Assembly (NCBI GenBank): GCA_003508835.1
Contig: PUFA01000532.1
Coordinates: 124,001-188,000, forward strand
Direction of reading: 5' to 3'
Source of the DNA: Eonycteris spelaea
Lineage: Eukaryota; Chordata; Mammalia; Chiroptera; Pteropodidae
DNA: 64,000 nt
A program made the position numbers and the translations under genes. Shown here piece after piece: positions 33,951 through 47,760 of the stretch (positions within the stretch are counted from its first letter, which is position 1; every line of letters starts with the position of its first letter). The notes below the pieces were generated by a model, which had not been told where the DNA came from, did not search any database, and was given only the letters and a program-made list of their open reading frames with translations.

Positions 33951-36285
33951 GGAATGAATTGATGGATGAATGGAAGGAAGCATGGATAAATGAAGTGACA
34001 TGTGATAAAGAAACACAACCAAATGTGATTTCTGGAATGTAGGTGGTAATAAGGGGCTTCATTCTATAATTCTTTCATCTGTATGTTTGAAAGTTTTCAT
34101 AATAACATGTTGGAGGAAACAAAACAACTCTCTGTGCATTTCTGTCCACACGTCTATAACTATATACAAAAGGAGCAGTCTATATGGATATGCAGAAAGT
34201 TTTTAAAAGTAATTACTATTGGGGAAGGGAGTTTTGGGGAGACAGAAGATGGAACTTTTGTTTTTACATGTTTTAATTTCTTACAATGAGAATATATGCA
34301 TGTAACCACATGTAATTTTTTAAAGAATACATTTACCATGGGTTCCTCCTACAAATGCACCATGTAGACATCAATGTTGCCCAGAGCAAACCTAGGGCCT
34401 GCAGGATGCAGCACTCACTCTAAGGTACCCTGAGGCAGCAAGAGATCAGGAACTAGAACCCGGTCTGTCCCTATAGGTAAAGAGGCCTTGGTGGAAAAGC
34501 CTCAGTGGGCTTGTCCCATATCTTCTGATGCAGCTCCTCCACAGGTAACTAGAGTTAACATTGAACACCAGCATTCCTTCTTCGTTATTCATGCGGCATG
34601 AGTCACTTGGCTAGGTTCCCCTAAGCTCTGGTCCACACCTCCCACCCTCCCCCTGGATTGCTCTGCTTGGATATCCACACTGAGCATTTCCTCCTTGCTC
34701 CCCACCACATGTCCACTCCTCCAGGTCAGAAGGCTGAACCCTGTGGTCACTTCACCGAGTGACAAAGAGGGACCAGAGGCTGGAAAAGCTGTGTATTTTA
34801 AAGTAGTAAGTAAGGTTTCTCTGAAAAGTTGAATTGAGCTTGGATATGAAAGTTGAAGAGAAAAAGCTGATCAGGCTAAGTATAACCTGAATTAATGGAT
34901 GAATACAGGGATGAACACGTAAACAGGATAAATGCTATACTCCATGTTTTGCGGCAGGGGGAAGCACTAGGCAACTTTCTATGACCTGCTATGGGAAAAT
35001 GTTACCAAATCAGAAAATGCACTGTTTTAAAGCCACTAGTGGGGGCTTTAAAACCCACCTTCCTGGCCCTAAAGTTTCTTGGTGGTATTTTCTCTGAAAG
35101 AATGAATTGGGCTACATTCAGGATTCTCTCTGCCAGCCATGGCCACTGGGAGGTGCCAAGCAGAAAGGAATAGGTCACTCAGCAGACATGAAAAGGCTTC
35201 TCTCTACTAGGGACACATTATACAAATGAATTATGCAAATTCTCAGGTAAATATTTTTGTGAGTACGCTATATATTTTGAGTTAATTTTCATAAAATACC
35301 TCATCATATTTCCTTCTATTTTTTAAAGCAATTGTTTCCTTTTATTTTCACAAAAGACAAACTAGAATTAGAATTAAATTTGGATTTAAGTATGAAAGGG
35401 CTGGAAAGAGTGGGCCTGAAGCCTACTTTGAAAACCACTCTCTTACAGTACACTTTATTTTAAATCTCAATGAAAACTGAGTTTTACCCTTAGAGAAACA
35501 TTTTCATTTAAACTTAATATTTTTTTTTTGCTTCAATTGGTTTCCAAAATAATTTTTGAGTTCTCAAGAAGTTAACACTTTCTTAACATCTGCCTTTCCC
35601 TCCCTAAGTTGTATCTGCTTCAAATGTAAAACCCCCCTTTTTAAATGAGGTATATAACTGATTTCTCAGAATAAAGTGAGTCCCCAAATGAGGACTCTCC
35701 CAATGTCTCCTATCACAGGGATGCATCACTTCCAGTTGGTGTCTCTCCAGGGAGCTGAATTTTCAGTGCTCAGGTTTTAGCACCTGTAAGTTTATGTGGA
35801 CTCTGTGCTCCTTTTGTACTGGGTTAATTTCATGTGGGTTTCCGCATCATCCCTTCTATGGCTACACCATTCCCTTCTTCAAATGTGGCTTGTTACCAAA
35901 CATGTAGAAAACACACCTGAATCTTCTCCCAGGAGTTGCGTCATGGTTGCCTTTTCCCTTCTTAGTCTTCAGATTTCTAATTCGTGTTACAGTCCTTTGT
36001 CTCAGATGTAGAATATTTTTCAGCAACATTTGCTGTTATTGCTGTAAATACAGATGCCATTTCTGTAAGCTGTATGAAGAGAAAAAAAGGAACCTAATTT
36101 GTGTGGTATGATTCATCAATAAAGAAATGAGGTAGATTAAGAATAAAGGAGGAGGAGAAGGAGAAAGATGGCTTCTGCTCCTGGTTCAGGGGAGAGAGCT
36201 GCCTCTGTTACTTTGAATAAGTGCCTTTCAAACACACTTGAGCTGATGTTCATGAGGTGACACTGGGAGCATGAGGGCTGGTCAC
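33951..36285. other. Unassigned stretch
   Basis: About 2.3 kb. No gene or named repeat recognised; short frames at 34991-35173 and 35796-36011 have no domain I know. Confidence 0.4.
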
Positions 36286-36289
36286 CAGA

Positions 36290-36800
36290 GAAAACACCAT
36301 GCAATTACAGGATCAAAACTTTCATCCCCACCCCCTGACCTCCAGGGAGGGGAGACAGGCTGGAGAGTGAGTTCAATGCTCCATGGCCAATGATTTCATC
36401 AATCACGCCCAGGTAATGAAACCTCCATAAACACCATAAACACCATGGGGTCCTGAGATCTTCTGGGTGCTGAACACATCAAGGTGCTGGAAGAGGGGCA
36501 CACCCAGAGAGGGCTTGGAAGCTCCGCAACCCTTTCCTCAAACCTCTTCCCTTCGGCTGTTCCTGAGTTGTATCTTCTATCATTGACAGTTATAGTAAAT
36601 AAGGTGCCCTCCTGAGTTACATGAGTCACTCTAGCAAATGACCAAACATGAAGAGGGGTGCATGGGAATCCCTGACTGACAGCCAGACTTTTAGAGATAC
36701 CAGAGGCCCAGACTAACAATTGGCCTCTGATGTGGGGCTGGGATTTCTACAGACTTCTGGAGTCTGCACCACTCTGGGCAAGTAGTGACATGAGTATGGT
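36290..36800 (+). repeat. Solo LTR, mammal-wide, family not named
   Basis: The segments 'catggccaatgatttcatcaa', 'aatgaaacctccataaacacc', 'cacacccagagagggcttgg', 'tcggctgttcctgagttgta' and 'gagtcactctagcaaatgacc' follow in order a well-known old mammalian LTR. The open minus-strand frame at 36399-36719 is incidental to it. Confidence 0.6.
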
Positions 36801-38425
36801 AAGAGGGACAAATTTTTTTATAGCTTATTAGCCTTTAAACTGCTAGACTTTGATGCTATCTCAGCCACGGTCCCTACATTTCTTTTGGTGATGGTCACCA
36901 CAACAGGCTCCAAGTGCTGAACTCAAAGTAGTGGGTGTCTTCACCTGTGGATATTTTGCCCACATTCTTGCAGTTACAGGGCCATTTAGAGAAGCAAAAA
37001 TCTTCATCGTGATAAAATATTTACTAACAAATGTATTAGTATTCTCCTTATAAAATTGATTACCACTTATAAAATTGGTCCCTACTCAAAGCTCACTTTC
37101 TGTTGAACACCAAAGCACCATTCCCCATCCGTGGCACCGATGGCCAGTCAGTCTCCAGCTGTTCTCAGATGTCTAAAATGTATATTGGTTGTGCTGTGAA
37201 ACTGGGCCTTAATTAGTATGCAAGATGCCACGAGTAAACAGAAATGATGCTCAGGTCTCATTAGATTCCCACATGAAGCCACTGACACATGAGGTCAGCA
37301 GAAAGAAAGTCAGTGTTGATTAACCAATAGGAGCTTCAAAACAGAATGGTTGAAAAAATGATTTACAACTTGTATTAAAAGTTAAGAGTGAGCTTAGATA
37401 GGCTCTGAGTATAGAGTGAGTACCAATACCGCAAATGGCCTGTATTTTCGTATGAGCCATCTGACAGAAGGATCCAGAAGGATGAACAGCATGGTGAATG
37501 ATGGGATAATTTCTTCACTTGGTCCAATTAGCTTGAGTACTAGCTACATGCAAAGAGATACAACTAAAGTGGAAATGTTGCCCCCCGCAACACACAAAAG
37601 GGTGTGATTGTCTAACAATAGATTGAAAAGGTCTTGAGAAATAAGGTGAGGCCTTATTTCTGGATCTACCATCAATCAGATATGAAATGAATGATGCTAT
37701 ATCTTGATATCATGTAGTTTTTCAAAGAAATTGTGCAAAATACAGCATTTGTTCATTCTGTACCCATTCTAAAAACCCGCACATGGTTGATTGCAAACAT
37801 ATTAAAAATTTTGTTAAGTGTGAGGTAAAATATATTTCTTTTCTCAATTTTTGTTTTTATTTTTCAAACAAAATCTCTATCAAATATTTTGTGGGGATTT
37901 TTCACTTTTTTGTAACATCAGCTCCTGCTGCATATGGAGTCACTTTTCTCCATTTCTTTTTACTTTTTCTTGTGAAAATATACATAGTCAAAGAAGTAGA
38001 GATATGTCATAATTCTCTTACACTGGGTAATTAAGTTTAAAAGCTGTCACATTCTTGCCACATTTGCATAATCGATCTACTTTTGTTGAAGTATTTTAAA
38101 GTAAATCATAGACATTGTGACAGGTCACCACTTGATACTCTAATGCAGCCCTAAAAAATTAAGGGATTTTCCTAAACACTCACAACCCATTATCATACTT
38201 AAGAAAATTAACAATAATTCTATCATATCATATAGCCAATTTGTATTCAAAATGTTCCCAACTGACAAAACCCAGTCCTTCCCAGCAGATAATTCTGATT
38301 TCATCAGATTGCCTCCTCAGCCAGGTCCAGGGGAAGCTGCCCCCTGGAAAGTCTTACTGTTTACTATGGGTGCTGTTTCACTTGTTTCTCTCTACTTCCT
38401 GTAACCTCAAAGATAGGCCTAAAGC
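36801..38425. other. Unassigned stretch
   Basis: About 1.6 kb of mixed composition with no supported gene or repeat. Confidence 0.4.
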
Positions 38426-38426
38426 T

Positions 38427-38585
38427 GTGTTGTTCAACACAATAGCCATTGGCCAAATAGAGCTATTTTAGTTTCAATTCATTTAATTACAGTAAAGATT
38501 CTCTTTCTCAGTCTCATGAGCCACACTGCATGTGCTCGGAGGCCACCTGTGGCCGGTAGCCCCAAAAAGGACAGCACAGTCCTAG
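38427..38585 (+). mobile_element. MER5A-like non-autonomous hAT transposon
   Basis: 'gtgttgttcaacacaatagcc' at one end and 'ggccggtagccccaaaaagg', 'acagcacag' at the other match the near-palindromic ends of MER5A (hAT-Charlie). 'gccacactgcatgtgctcgg' fits the interior. Orientation is uncertain because the ends are inverted repeats. Confidence 0.65.
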
Positions 38586-40015
38586 AACATTCCCCTCACT
38601 TTAGAGAGTCTATGAGACAGTGCTCATAGCCAATGGCGTGTGCTTCATAGTGTACTGTTAAGAAAAGTGTTTTTGACTTTAATTGGCTGTTCCTGGCAAT
38701 AGAGTACCAACTTTGTCCAGATAGTAAGGATCTCCTAGATTATAACATACCAACCACAATGTGAACTTTGTGCACATGAGATAAAACTAGTAAAGCCCCA
38801 GACACTCTCAGGTGATGGGCCAACTCAAGGTACCATCGAGGCCAGGAGGATCTGCCTTTTTGGGAACCGCTCTGGATTCAGGCAAACCACGAAACCACAC
38901 TGGGGTGCTACATAGCTCAATTTCTAGGCCAAAGCAAGGGAAAGTGAACAATCTGCATCTGCAGTACACAGACCAGACTATGTATTTTGCGATAGTGAAG
39001 CAAAGGGATGTTTGGAAGCAAGAAAGTGACAGTATCAGCCCTGAGCCTTAGGAAGCTCGTGGGCTGAGGTGTCAAGGACAAATAGAGACAGTTCAGCATC
39101 AATGCACAAGGAGATGTCTCAGAGGGTGACTGCAAACCCAGTGGCACTGGGTGTGGAATGGCAGGCCAGATTATGAGAGATGGGATCTAAGCAATGTGGT
39201 CAAAATCCTCCAAAAGATCAGAAAGAAAAGTGAGAATGATGGGCAATGGGCAAAGTGTGGAACCACGGTCAGGCAAAAGCAGCAGACAGAAAACCCCAAA
39301 GCATAAGAAACTGAGCCTGAGCAGTGAGAAGATAGGAGCTAGGGGACAAACCACACAGCAGGTGATGATAAAAAACATTTGGGTGCGGGGAGGTGGAAGA
39401 AGAAGGATTGAGATATAGATTTGGGGGCTGGACTTTTTTATAGAACACTTTAGGCATAGGGATAATTAAAGGATATAATGTGACAGATATGTAAGATGCC
39501 TTCTAAATTTGATTATTCAGACCTAAAGTAATCACACACAACCTCTTCAGCAAATCACCTCTTACCAAATTTTCTCCAAAGATGATCTCACAGAAAGTAA
39601 AAATTAAAAGAACTTACAATTGTGGTTAGCTGCTAATAGATAATTATCTGCACACTCAATTGCCTATCCTATCAGGAATACATATTTCATAATGTCTTAC
39701 TTACAATTCTGAAAGAAATGAAATTCATAAATCAAAAACCTACCAACACTCAACATTTCAAAAAATAATATAATTTCCTAACTATAATATAAGAGAAATA
39801 ATTCCATAATATGTATTTCTAAATGTAAATGAGGCATAACTAACACTAAAAGAAATGTAACTAGACATTTCCACCTTTATATAAAATACCCATGATGATG
39901 ACAGCACAGACATTGTCTTAACATCTCAAATACTAAAATCAACACAATTCTGAGTAACCAGTTGCTCTGAACTAGTTAATAACTCTTTGGTTCTGAACAA
40001 ATCAATTTCGTTTCA
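38586..40015. other. Unassigned stretch
   Basis: About 1.4 kb with no supported feature. Overlapping frames near 38812-39457 on both strands are low-complexity or random. Confidence 0.4.
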
Positions 40016-40019
40016 TTCT

Positions 40020-40345
40020 GGGAAAATTCATGGTACATTTATGGTAGTCATCGTACTGCTCACCAATATTCCTGATTCTCCTTTTCCCAGACATTAGTAA
40101 ATTTGAGCTTTCTAACTCCCTTGAAGTTAGAGGTGGCATTTGAGTTACCCAGCCAATGAAATGTGAATAAGCAAAGTCTGTCACTTCAGAGCTGGGACAT
40201 TTAATGTTGAGGCAAAACTGCTCTATGAGATGGGACCTCCAAAAGACTGAATCCTCCTCTGAAATATGATGAAAACAAATGTCTGTTATGTTCAGCCACT
40301 GAGGTTTGGGCTTATACGTAACTGAAGTATAACCTGGCCTGATAA
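40020..40345 (+). repeat. Ancient interspersed repeat, same family as 2445-2780
   Basis: 'acccagccaatgaaatgtga' and the terminal 'cagccactgaggtttggg', 'cttatacgtaactgaagtataacc' match the body and 3' end of that repeat. The 122-codon open frame on the minus strand (40002-40370) lies wholly in it and is taken as chance. Confidence 0.5.
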
Positions 40346-42695
40346 AATAATAAAATTGTTTCTCCCCCAAATTAATTTATTTCATTAATTAATTGGAATT
40401 AGATTCCAGGCTCCGATCATTATAAACAAGATTTTCACTCACATGACTGTCCAGTGACATTGGAGAGTCCCAAAGGATCCTGGACAATTGCTTGTCATTC
40501 CTATCCCCTGTTCTCCCCACTCCTCAGTCACTGTGACAACCCAAACACCATCCCCACCAATTCCCCATTCACACCACCACACTGTAAACAGCTGGCCTCC
40601 GCAGATCTGACAGATCATAAAAAGCAGTGCGTGGGACTGGGTTGAGATGTGTAAAGAACCTGGGTTTCTGAAGGGGCGACCAGCACCAACTCCAATTTGT
40701 TGCCATCAGGATATACATTCTGAATTGACAAATCTTTCAAGAAAAGGCTAACATCCAGATATCTATGTCCAATCTTTTGATATAGTAATATCTACAACAA
40801 CTTAAAATGTTTAAATTTGAGATTTAAGCACTCTGAGTCAAACAGAACAGTTCTGCTGGCTTGATGAAGCCTCCATGCAGAATTTTGCAAACAATGTGTC
40901 CAATGCTAGTGAAACTTGAGCTTCTACTTTGCAAAATTCCCTTCTATTCCAAGTGACAAAACAGATCATAACACCTTACAAGTAGAGAAGCCACATGGTT
41001 GTATAACAGACGTGGCAATTGCTAGTGTCTGCCTTGTGCTCCTTACTGCAAAGTATATTTTAATAATAAGGTAGTTTCTGTCATTGCCCCATTTAACTAA
41101 TAGCAGAATCCAACCTTCTGGATTCCAAGCCCCTACAGCATGCTCTTTCCTTCCAAGATATCCTATTTAGTCATTTATTTTTTTAAATCCTGTTCCTGCC
41201 TTTTCCTGTCCCAGAACATACTTAAACATCCTTCATGGGGCTGGTTCTGAAGACCGCTGAAGAAAAGTGATGAAGTAAAGAGTAAATATGAAATGAAAAT
41301 GAAGAAGAAGAACCAGTTGCCAGGAAGAACACTGAGGCCCTGGTGACCTGTGACCAGGCCATCATGAAGGCACACAGCTGTGACTGTGACAAAGGGAGAG
41401 TAATTCCCTGGAATCAGGCCTCCTTCCACTGGTGGGAACACAGAACCTCTCAGGCTAAGACTGGTGATTCCCCAAGCCCACTTAGAGTGGAAGGAAGGAA
41501 AGGAGGGTGGCAAAGAGGAAGAAGAACATGGCGAACAGAAAAGGTGACAGGTAGGGTGCTGGAGCTCACACTGCCAGCCCAGGACAAGTGAGGTTGCCGT
41601 GATACCCGCAGGATAGACTGGTGCCAGATGGGTCAGGAGCAAGAGCCAGGGCAGGCAGGGCAGAAGCCCTTAGAAGGGCTCCAAGGCACCAACTTGATCC
41701 ATGCTAGGCATGCTAACTGCAGGGCTAGGAGGCAAGGAGGGCGCCCCGTGTGCAGGTAGGTGGGTGAGCACACCCTGTGGTCCATGGTGGTTGGCTGTGC
41801 GCCCCCGGAGGAAGGGAGGTGGATGAGACCCCATTAGAAGAGTTGTAAAAAGCCCATGCATCCACAGGCCTGACTTTCCTCTGTTTACTCTGCACCAGAC
41901 AGAGGATGCCAAATGACACACGGAGTGGGATCTCGACTTCCACTTGTGTTCCGCAGACAGTATCCTTATTCTCCTTGGTGCACCTTAAGGAAATGTGAGA
42001 GTTTAAGCTTAGGTTATATGTTTGAATTTTTAAAGTGCTTAAGTGAATGCAGGACTCTTTTCTGCTGTCAGCCTAAAAAGGCCAGCTGGACTCAGGGCCT
42101 GCCCAGGTGACAGCTAGTCCACAGGTCCAAGGAGTCCAGGCACGGAAGGGGACACCAGGAGGTGTGCAGAGGTGTGTGTGTAGGCGACCATGCCTTGTTC
42201 TGGATACAGCAGCAGAGCACTTCCTGGCCTGTAAATCGGGGACTTTTTGAATCACCCAATAATTTCATATATTCCTTTCCAGACTCTGTCATCTAGAATG
42301 GTTTCAGCACATTAGTGAGAAGCATGAAAACATTAATGCGTGACTCTGTGACACACATGTGGCATATAGCCATGTACTGTATAGCACACTGAGAACACTT
42401 TCTTCTTCATGGAAGGTGCTGTGGGCAGAGCTGACTAACGACTTGAGTGCTATCTAAGAGCAATAGTGAGTGAGCTCCGGAGATTCTGGATTCTGTCCTG
42501 TCAACCGGACAGTTTGCTACAGAAGTCATCACTGACACTGAACAGTGAATTGTGAGAATTTCAGTCATTAAGAAAGATTAATGAGTAAAGTTTAGAATCT
42601 GACTTCTTTTCCTTCTGGCAAAGGAAAGTAGGATTAGAAGGCAATGAGGGAGCCTGTTCTACCAGGATCTGGCTCCTACTAGCTCCCCAATTTTT
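40346..42695. other. Unassigned stretch, GC-richer between 41.2 and 42.3 kb
   Basis: Several overlapping frames on both strands at 41175-42292 reflect raised GC content. The 155-codon minus-strand frame (41175-41642) has no domain I recognise and a start with no clear context. Confidence 0.35.
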
Positions 42696-42699
42696 TTAC

Positions 42700-43290
42700 A
42701 GGTCAGTAGTTGTCTGTGTACCCACCTATTGGTTATCAGCCCCCAGAGTCAGACCTGGGGTCTTGGGGAGGCCTCTTGGATGTTTCTGCTTTTGGACACA
42801 GGAGTCTTTGCCCCCTCCGGTATATATATCAAGAGAGTGGTGAAACAGTTTTGCAGAGAGAAAGATTAATTAAAGCAAAAGTTTGATGCACCAAGGGAAG
42901 AGAAAGATGTGACTCCCGAGAATCATGGGTCCAGCGGTTTTATGGCCCTTGGGTTAGGGCCATCCCCTACTTTTCTCCTTTCCCTCCGCAAGGCATGTAG
43001 AGGTGGGTCCTACACTGCGCCTGAGTAGGGTACCGATATGCTACTTTATGTATCGCATGTCTCCTGAGCATCTTGAATCTCCCCATCAGAGGTGTATTTT
43101 ACTGTGATAGTGAGAAAATTTACCTAGAGTTGGCTCTTTACTCAAGTGCCACGTGACTTTAGGGCCTTTCTTGGGCCTGCTCCTCTCTCCTGTGATTGTG
43201 GTTCTACCTACTCAATGTTTTTTATTAGTGGAGGGAGGTGCACAAGGTTTTTGTTCTAGCTGCAGCTCCTGACTAGGTGAATACTGACCA
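42700..43290. repeat. Possible LTR-like repeat, unidentified
   Basis: Moderately GC-rich 590 bp set sharply between AT-rich blocks, with a 'tatatatatc' element at about 42821 and a 'gttttatggcccttgggttagg' segment that recalls antisense LTRs. Neither termini nor target duplication could be defined. Confidence 0.25.
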
Positions 43291-43299
43291 CAATTCTAT

Positions 43300-44259
43300 T
43301 TCATGAACTCTCCATCCCCATTATCAACCAGCTCACAATAACTATTAATCTATTTTTGTCTCTATAGATGAACATTTTATGAAAATTTCTTATAAGTGGA
43401 ATATAATTTATGTATTCTTTAGGGTGTAGTTCTTTATTTTAGCTTCTTATTTTGAGGTCCATTCCTTGTACAATGCACCATTTCATCATTCCTATTGATT
43501 AGTGAATAATATTTGATTATTGAATATACACATACTACTTTTATTTTCAATATGTCATGAGAATTTAGGTTTATTCACTTTTGGCTGTTATAAATAGTAT
43601 TACCATGAGCATTTGCCTATGGGTTTTGAGTGGCCATATGTCCTAGGGGGTGTAGAAACATGGGAGTGCAATTTCTGGGTCATAGCATATCTCCATGTAT
43701 AATATTCTGGAAAAAATGTTCATGTTTTCTTTTTTACACAGTGGATGCACAGTTTTACACTTCCACCTGCAGTGTATGAGTATTCTATATTCTCCACATT
43801 GTGTCAATACTCATTATTATCTCTTTTATATAATCCTCTTTGGAGATCAATGATTATTCACTTGTGGTTTTAATTTGCATTTCCATAATCACAAAGAATA
43901 TTGAGCACATTTTACATAGTTATTGGCAACTTCTGTGACTTCTTTGAAGAAATGTCTATTCTTGTGCCTGTCCATTTTTTAAAAAATGGTTTCACTTTTT
44001 TAAAAAAGATTAACTTCTAAGTGTTCTTTATCTGTTGTAGATATATAATTCACAATAAATATGTAATAGAAAATATTTTTTTCTTTAAGTTGCTTGCCTT
44101 TTCATTGCCTTCTGCTACTGTTTGAAGAACATAAGTTTTTAAATTTAAAGTGCAATTTATCTCATTTTTTACTTGTTGATACTGTTTTTGGCATATCGAA
44201 GAAATCATTGCCTAATCAAAAGTCACAAAAATGATTCCAATGTTTCTCAATAAATTTAT
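43300..44259 (-). mobile_element. Old L1 (L1M-type), 3' portion
   Basis: Antisense L1 3' region ('ttttgagtggccatatgtcctag', 'acacttccacctgcagtgtatg', 'gtggttttaatttgcatttcc'). The same element continues at 46541 after a nested insertion. 44245-44259 is the left target duplication of that insertion. Confidence 0.7.
44245..44259. repeat. Target-site duplication of HAL1-like copy (left)
   Basis: 'tctcaataaatttat', matched with one indel by 46525-46540. Confidence 0.7.
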
Positions 44260-46524
44260 ACTTTTTGAAAATGTATTTATTTGAATTAGTTTCAAGTATA
44301 CAGTACATTGATTAGACATCTATACAGTTCCCCCCAATTAGACATCTATACATATCCCCGCAATTGCTCTCTCCTTCCCCTGCCCCTCCACCTCGCCAAC
44401 GTATTAATGCTAACTGCATTCCCTACATGTTGCTCCCCATCCCTGTGACCATCCATTAGCTACTAATTTGTACTTCTTTAACCCTTCACCACCATTCTTC
44501 CAACCCCCAAAACTTTCTCCCCTCTGTCCATCACCATGTTTTCCACTATATTTGTGAATCTGTTTTTGATTAGTTTGTTCTTTTTATTCCTTAGATTCAG
44601 TATGTAAGTGAAATCATATAGTGTTTATCTTTCTCTTTCTATTAAATACCTTCTAGGTCCATCACAGCAATATCTTTCTCCATCCCCTTCCTTTTCATAT
44701 GTAGAGCTTGCTTTCTTAACCTTTTAGCCACACTCTTTTGGTTGGAGCACTTAATTCTTTTCCATTTAAGGTACTTATGATAGGAACGTAGTTGCTACCA
44801 TTCTTTATTCCTGTTTTTGAACATGATTTTTTTTTAAAGAAGTCCCTCCAACATTTCCTCTACTACTGGCTTGGTGGTGATATATTCCTTAGCTTATTTT
44901 TGTCTGGGAGCTCCTTATCTGTCCTTCAACTCTAAATGATAGCTTTGCTGCAAATTATTCTTGATTGTAGATCCTGGGTCTTCACCTGTCAAATATTTTT
45001 TGCCAAGCCCTTCTGTCCTGCATAGTTTCTTTTGAGAAATCAGCTGCCAGTCTTATGGTGTTCCTTATAAGGAACTATCTGCTTTTCTATTGCTGTTTTA
45101 ATATTCTTTCTTTGTATTAACCTTTGGCATTTTAATTATGATGTGTCTTGTTGTGGGCCTCTTTGGAGCCCTGATTTTTAGGAATTTTCTGAGCTTTTGG
45201 GTTTTATGTCCATTTCCTTCACCAGTTAGGGAAGTTTTCCATCACTATTTCTTCAAACAACTGTCAACATCTTACTTTTCTGATCAGGTGGATATTTGTA
45301 CCCTTAAGTGTCCTATGTGTTTCTTAAATTATTTTTAAAGTCTTCGCATCTTATCTCTTGCTGTTCTGATGGCATGTCCTTGGCTTTTCCATCCTCTAGA
45401 TAGCATTTGATCCTCTTCTTTATTCACTTTGTTTATTCCATCTAATATACTTCTCATCTCAGATAATGTGTTCTTCATTTCATACTGGTTCCCTTTCATA
45501 ATTTACACTTCCATTTTTATGTTTTTTATCTCTTTGTTGAATTCTCTACAGTTCTCAAAAGTTCATTGACATCTTTATAACCAGTGTTTTGAACTCTACA
45601 TCTGTTAGATTACTTGACTCCATTAAATCTGGATCTCTGTTCTCTTCTCTCATATGGTTTAGGCATGTCTTCCCAGTTTGGCTGCCTTTCTGTGTCTGTT
45701 TCTATGTACTAAGCAAAGCTCCTAAGTCTCCCGGTCTTATTATTAAGTAGGTATCCAGTGGCACAGTCCTGAGAGGGGTTCACCTGCAGGTCAAATTTAG
45801 CCCAGCCCTCTAGCCCTCCAGACCCACATGTTAAGATTCAGCAAGCAATCCACAGATACTGCGCTTATAGTTGCCTCAAAAGGCCACATCAGAAAACGAG
45901 GCCAGCTGGCTCCAATGTGAGTCTAGGCACTGCTCAGCAAGGAACGCCTGACTCACTGAGGATATACCTGGATGTGGCTTGGGTGGCCCAGGTTGAGGTA
46001 GTGGGGTTGTAGGGAATCCTTTGGGCAGAATAGACTCTTATCCAGTTTGATGATGTCACAGCTATGGTAGCACTGTGTCCGGCACACTGGTAGCAGGGAG
46101 GGCTGGCTCATCAGGGAAAAATGGATACTCCTGGCGCTTCCGTATGCACAAGTTTCACCTCAGCCCTCACTCCAACAATGTCTCCCTGCAAGTCCCTGCT
46201 TCCCTCAGTCCTGCCCATTCAGCACTGGTGCTCTGAGCGAGCATGTCTGTCACTGTGAAAATCCGCTCATGAATGTGGCCCCTTTAAGAGGCTTCTGCCC
46301 CTGCCGCTGCCTGCATCTCACTCAGCAGTTCCAGACTGGGTAGCCCTCTGTCCTAGCCCAGTTCTAAATTCTGCCATTCCAAGGTGATTTCTTGGATTTC
46401 TCCCTAGTTGTATGGCTTGTTATCTCAGGCGATTTTCCTTGCTGCTGCTCCTTGTTTCTGTCACAACTTTGATTTGGTCATCAGAGGGATGGACAGAGCC
46501 TCTATCATCTACACCATGTTTTTT
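44260..46524 (-). mobile_element. HAL1-like element, complete and unbroken copy
   Basis: On the minus strand it runs from a head at 46524 ('acagaaacaaggagca' near 46455) through the GC-rich untranslated part (46380-45720), a decayed ORF1 region (45700-44900), a trace of ORF2 start and a 3' UTR ending near 44260. It is collinear with 12164-13692 plus 18152-19040. 'tctcaataaatttat' (44245-44259) and 'tctccaataaatttat' (46525-46540) are its target duplications. At about 45075-45105 it keeps the sequence equivalent to the provirus target site. All frames are broken. Confidence 0.8.
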
Positions 46525-46540
46525 TCTCCAATAAATTTAT
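46525..46540. repeat. Target-site duplication of HAL1-like copy (right)
   Basis: 'tctccaataaatttat'. The host L1 sequence resumes here. Confidence 0.7.
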
Positions 46541-47760
46541 GGTTTTGTTTTTACATTTCTGTCTCATCCAATTTGAATATTTTTTATATTATTTGAGTTA
46601 GGGGACCACCTTCATCATTTTGCATATAAATATTCAATATTCATATCACCATTTGTCAAAAGGATAGTTCTTTTAAAGTTGAACTTCTTAACACCTCTGT
46701 CAAAATCAATTTTAATAAAGTGTTTATTACTAGACCTGAAATCTACCTGATTGGTCTGCATGGATCAATACTCATGCTAGTACCACACAGCCTTAATTAT
46801 AATACCATTGAAGTAAGATTTGATATATGTGATTGTGAGTCATGCCAAATTGTTTTTCTTTTTAATATTACATTGCACATGCAGTTTGATTTAAATTTAT
46901 GTATCCAATTTAAGATTAGCTTGCCAGTTTTTCTAAGAAATCTTTTGATAATTTAAAAAAACTGCATTAAATGTGTAGATCAATTTTGATGTTTTTGATC
47001 TTACCCATATTGTCATTAATATTGAACTTTTGATGAACATTAATTCAAATGTCTTTCACTTAATTTATGATTTCAAAAACATTCAGTGTAGAAGATTAGA
47101 ACAGCTTAAATTTCTAAATGTTTCTTAATTTGATGCTATTTTCACATAATTTATTATTACTATGTAATAGTATAATCCTATCTTGTATTTTGATTTCGTA
47201 TCCTGTGACCTTTTGAACTCATTCATTAACTCTAGTGGATTTTTAGTGAATGCCTCACAAAAAAATTTATACAGGATTTTATCATTTGCAACAAAGAACA
47301 GTCTTATTTCTTTTCCATCAGGAAGTTAACTGATTTTTTTTTAATATACACAAACGTTGCAGTTGTGAAATAATCCCAGCTGGTCATGGTGCATAATAAC
47401 TTTTATCATTTTTCTTGGGTTTTGGTTTGCTAGTATTTTGTGAGAATTGTGGGTCTATATTCAGGAGAGATTGTAATCTCCTATTTATTTTCTCATACTG
47501 TTTCTGATTTTTAAATCAGGGTAATACAGGCCCATCAAATAATTGGGAAAAGTTACAACTTCTATTTTTGAAAGATTTTTAGATGATTTTATGATATTAT
47601 TCACCATATGTTAAGTAGAATTTTACAGTTTAGCATTCAGCCCTGAGCTTTTCTTTGTGGATAGCTTTTTAATTAATTTAAATAATTTTCTTGTTATAAA
47701 TAAGTTTTCTTACATATTCTTTTTTCTATGTAGATCACATTATGTATTGATATTTCTTTT
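46541..47760 (-). mobile_element. Old L1 (L1M-type), ORF2 portion, continued
   Basis: Antisense ORF2 reverse-transcriptase-region sequence: 'attggtctgcatggatcaat', 'tgctagtaccacacagcctt', 'atcctatcttgtattttg', 'tttgaactcattcattaac'. It joins 43300-44259 as one interrupted element. All frames are broken. Confidence 0.7.

Noticed and set aside
40002..40370. 122-codon minus-strand frame
   Set aside because: Lies inside an old interspersed repeat in antisense; no recognisable domain.
41175..41642. 155-codon minus-strand frame, the longest single frame in the window
   Set aside because: GC-rich local composition gives long frames on both strands here; no domain, no start context, no exon structure seen.
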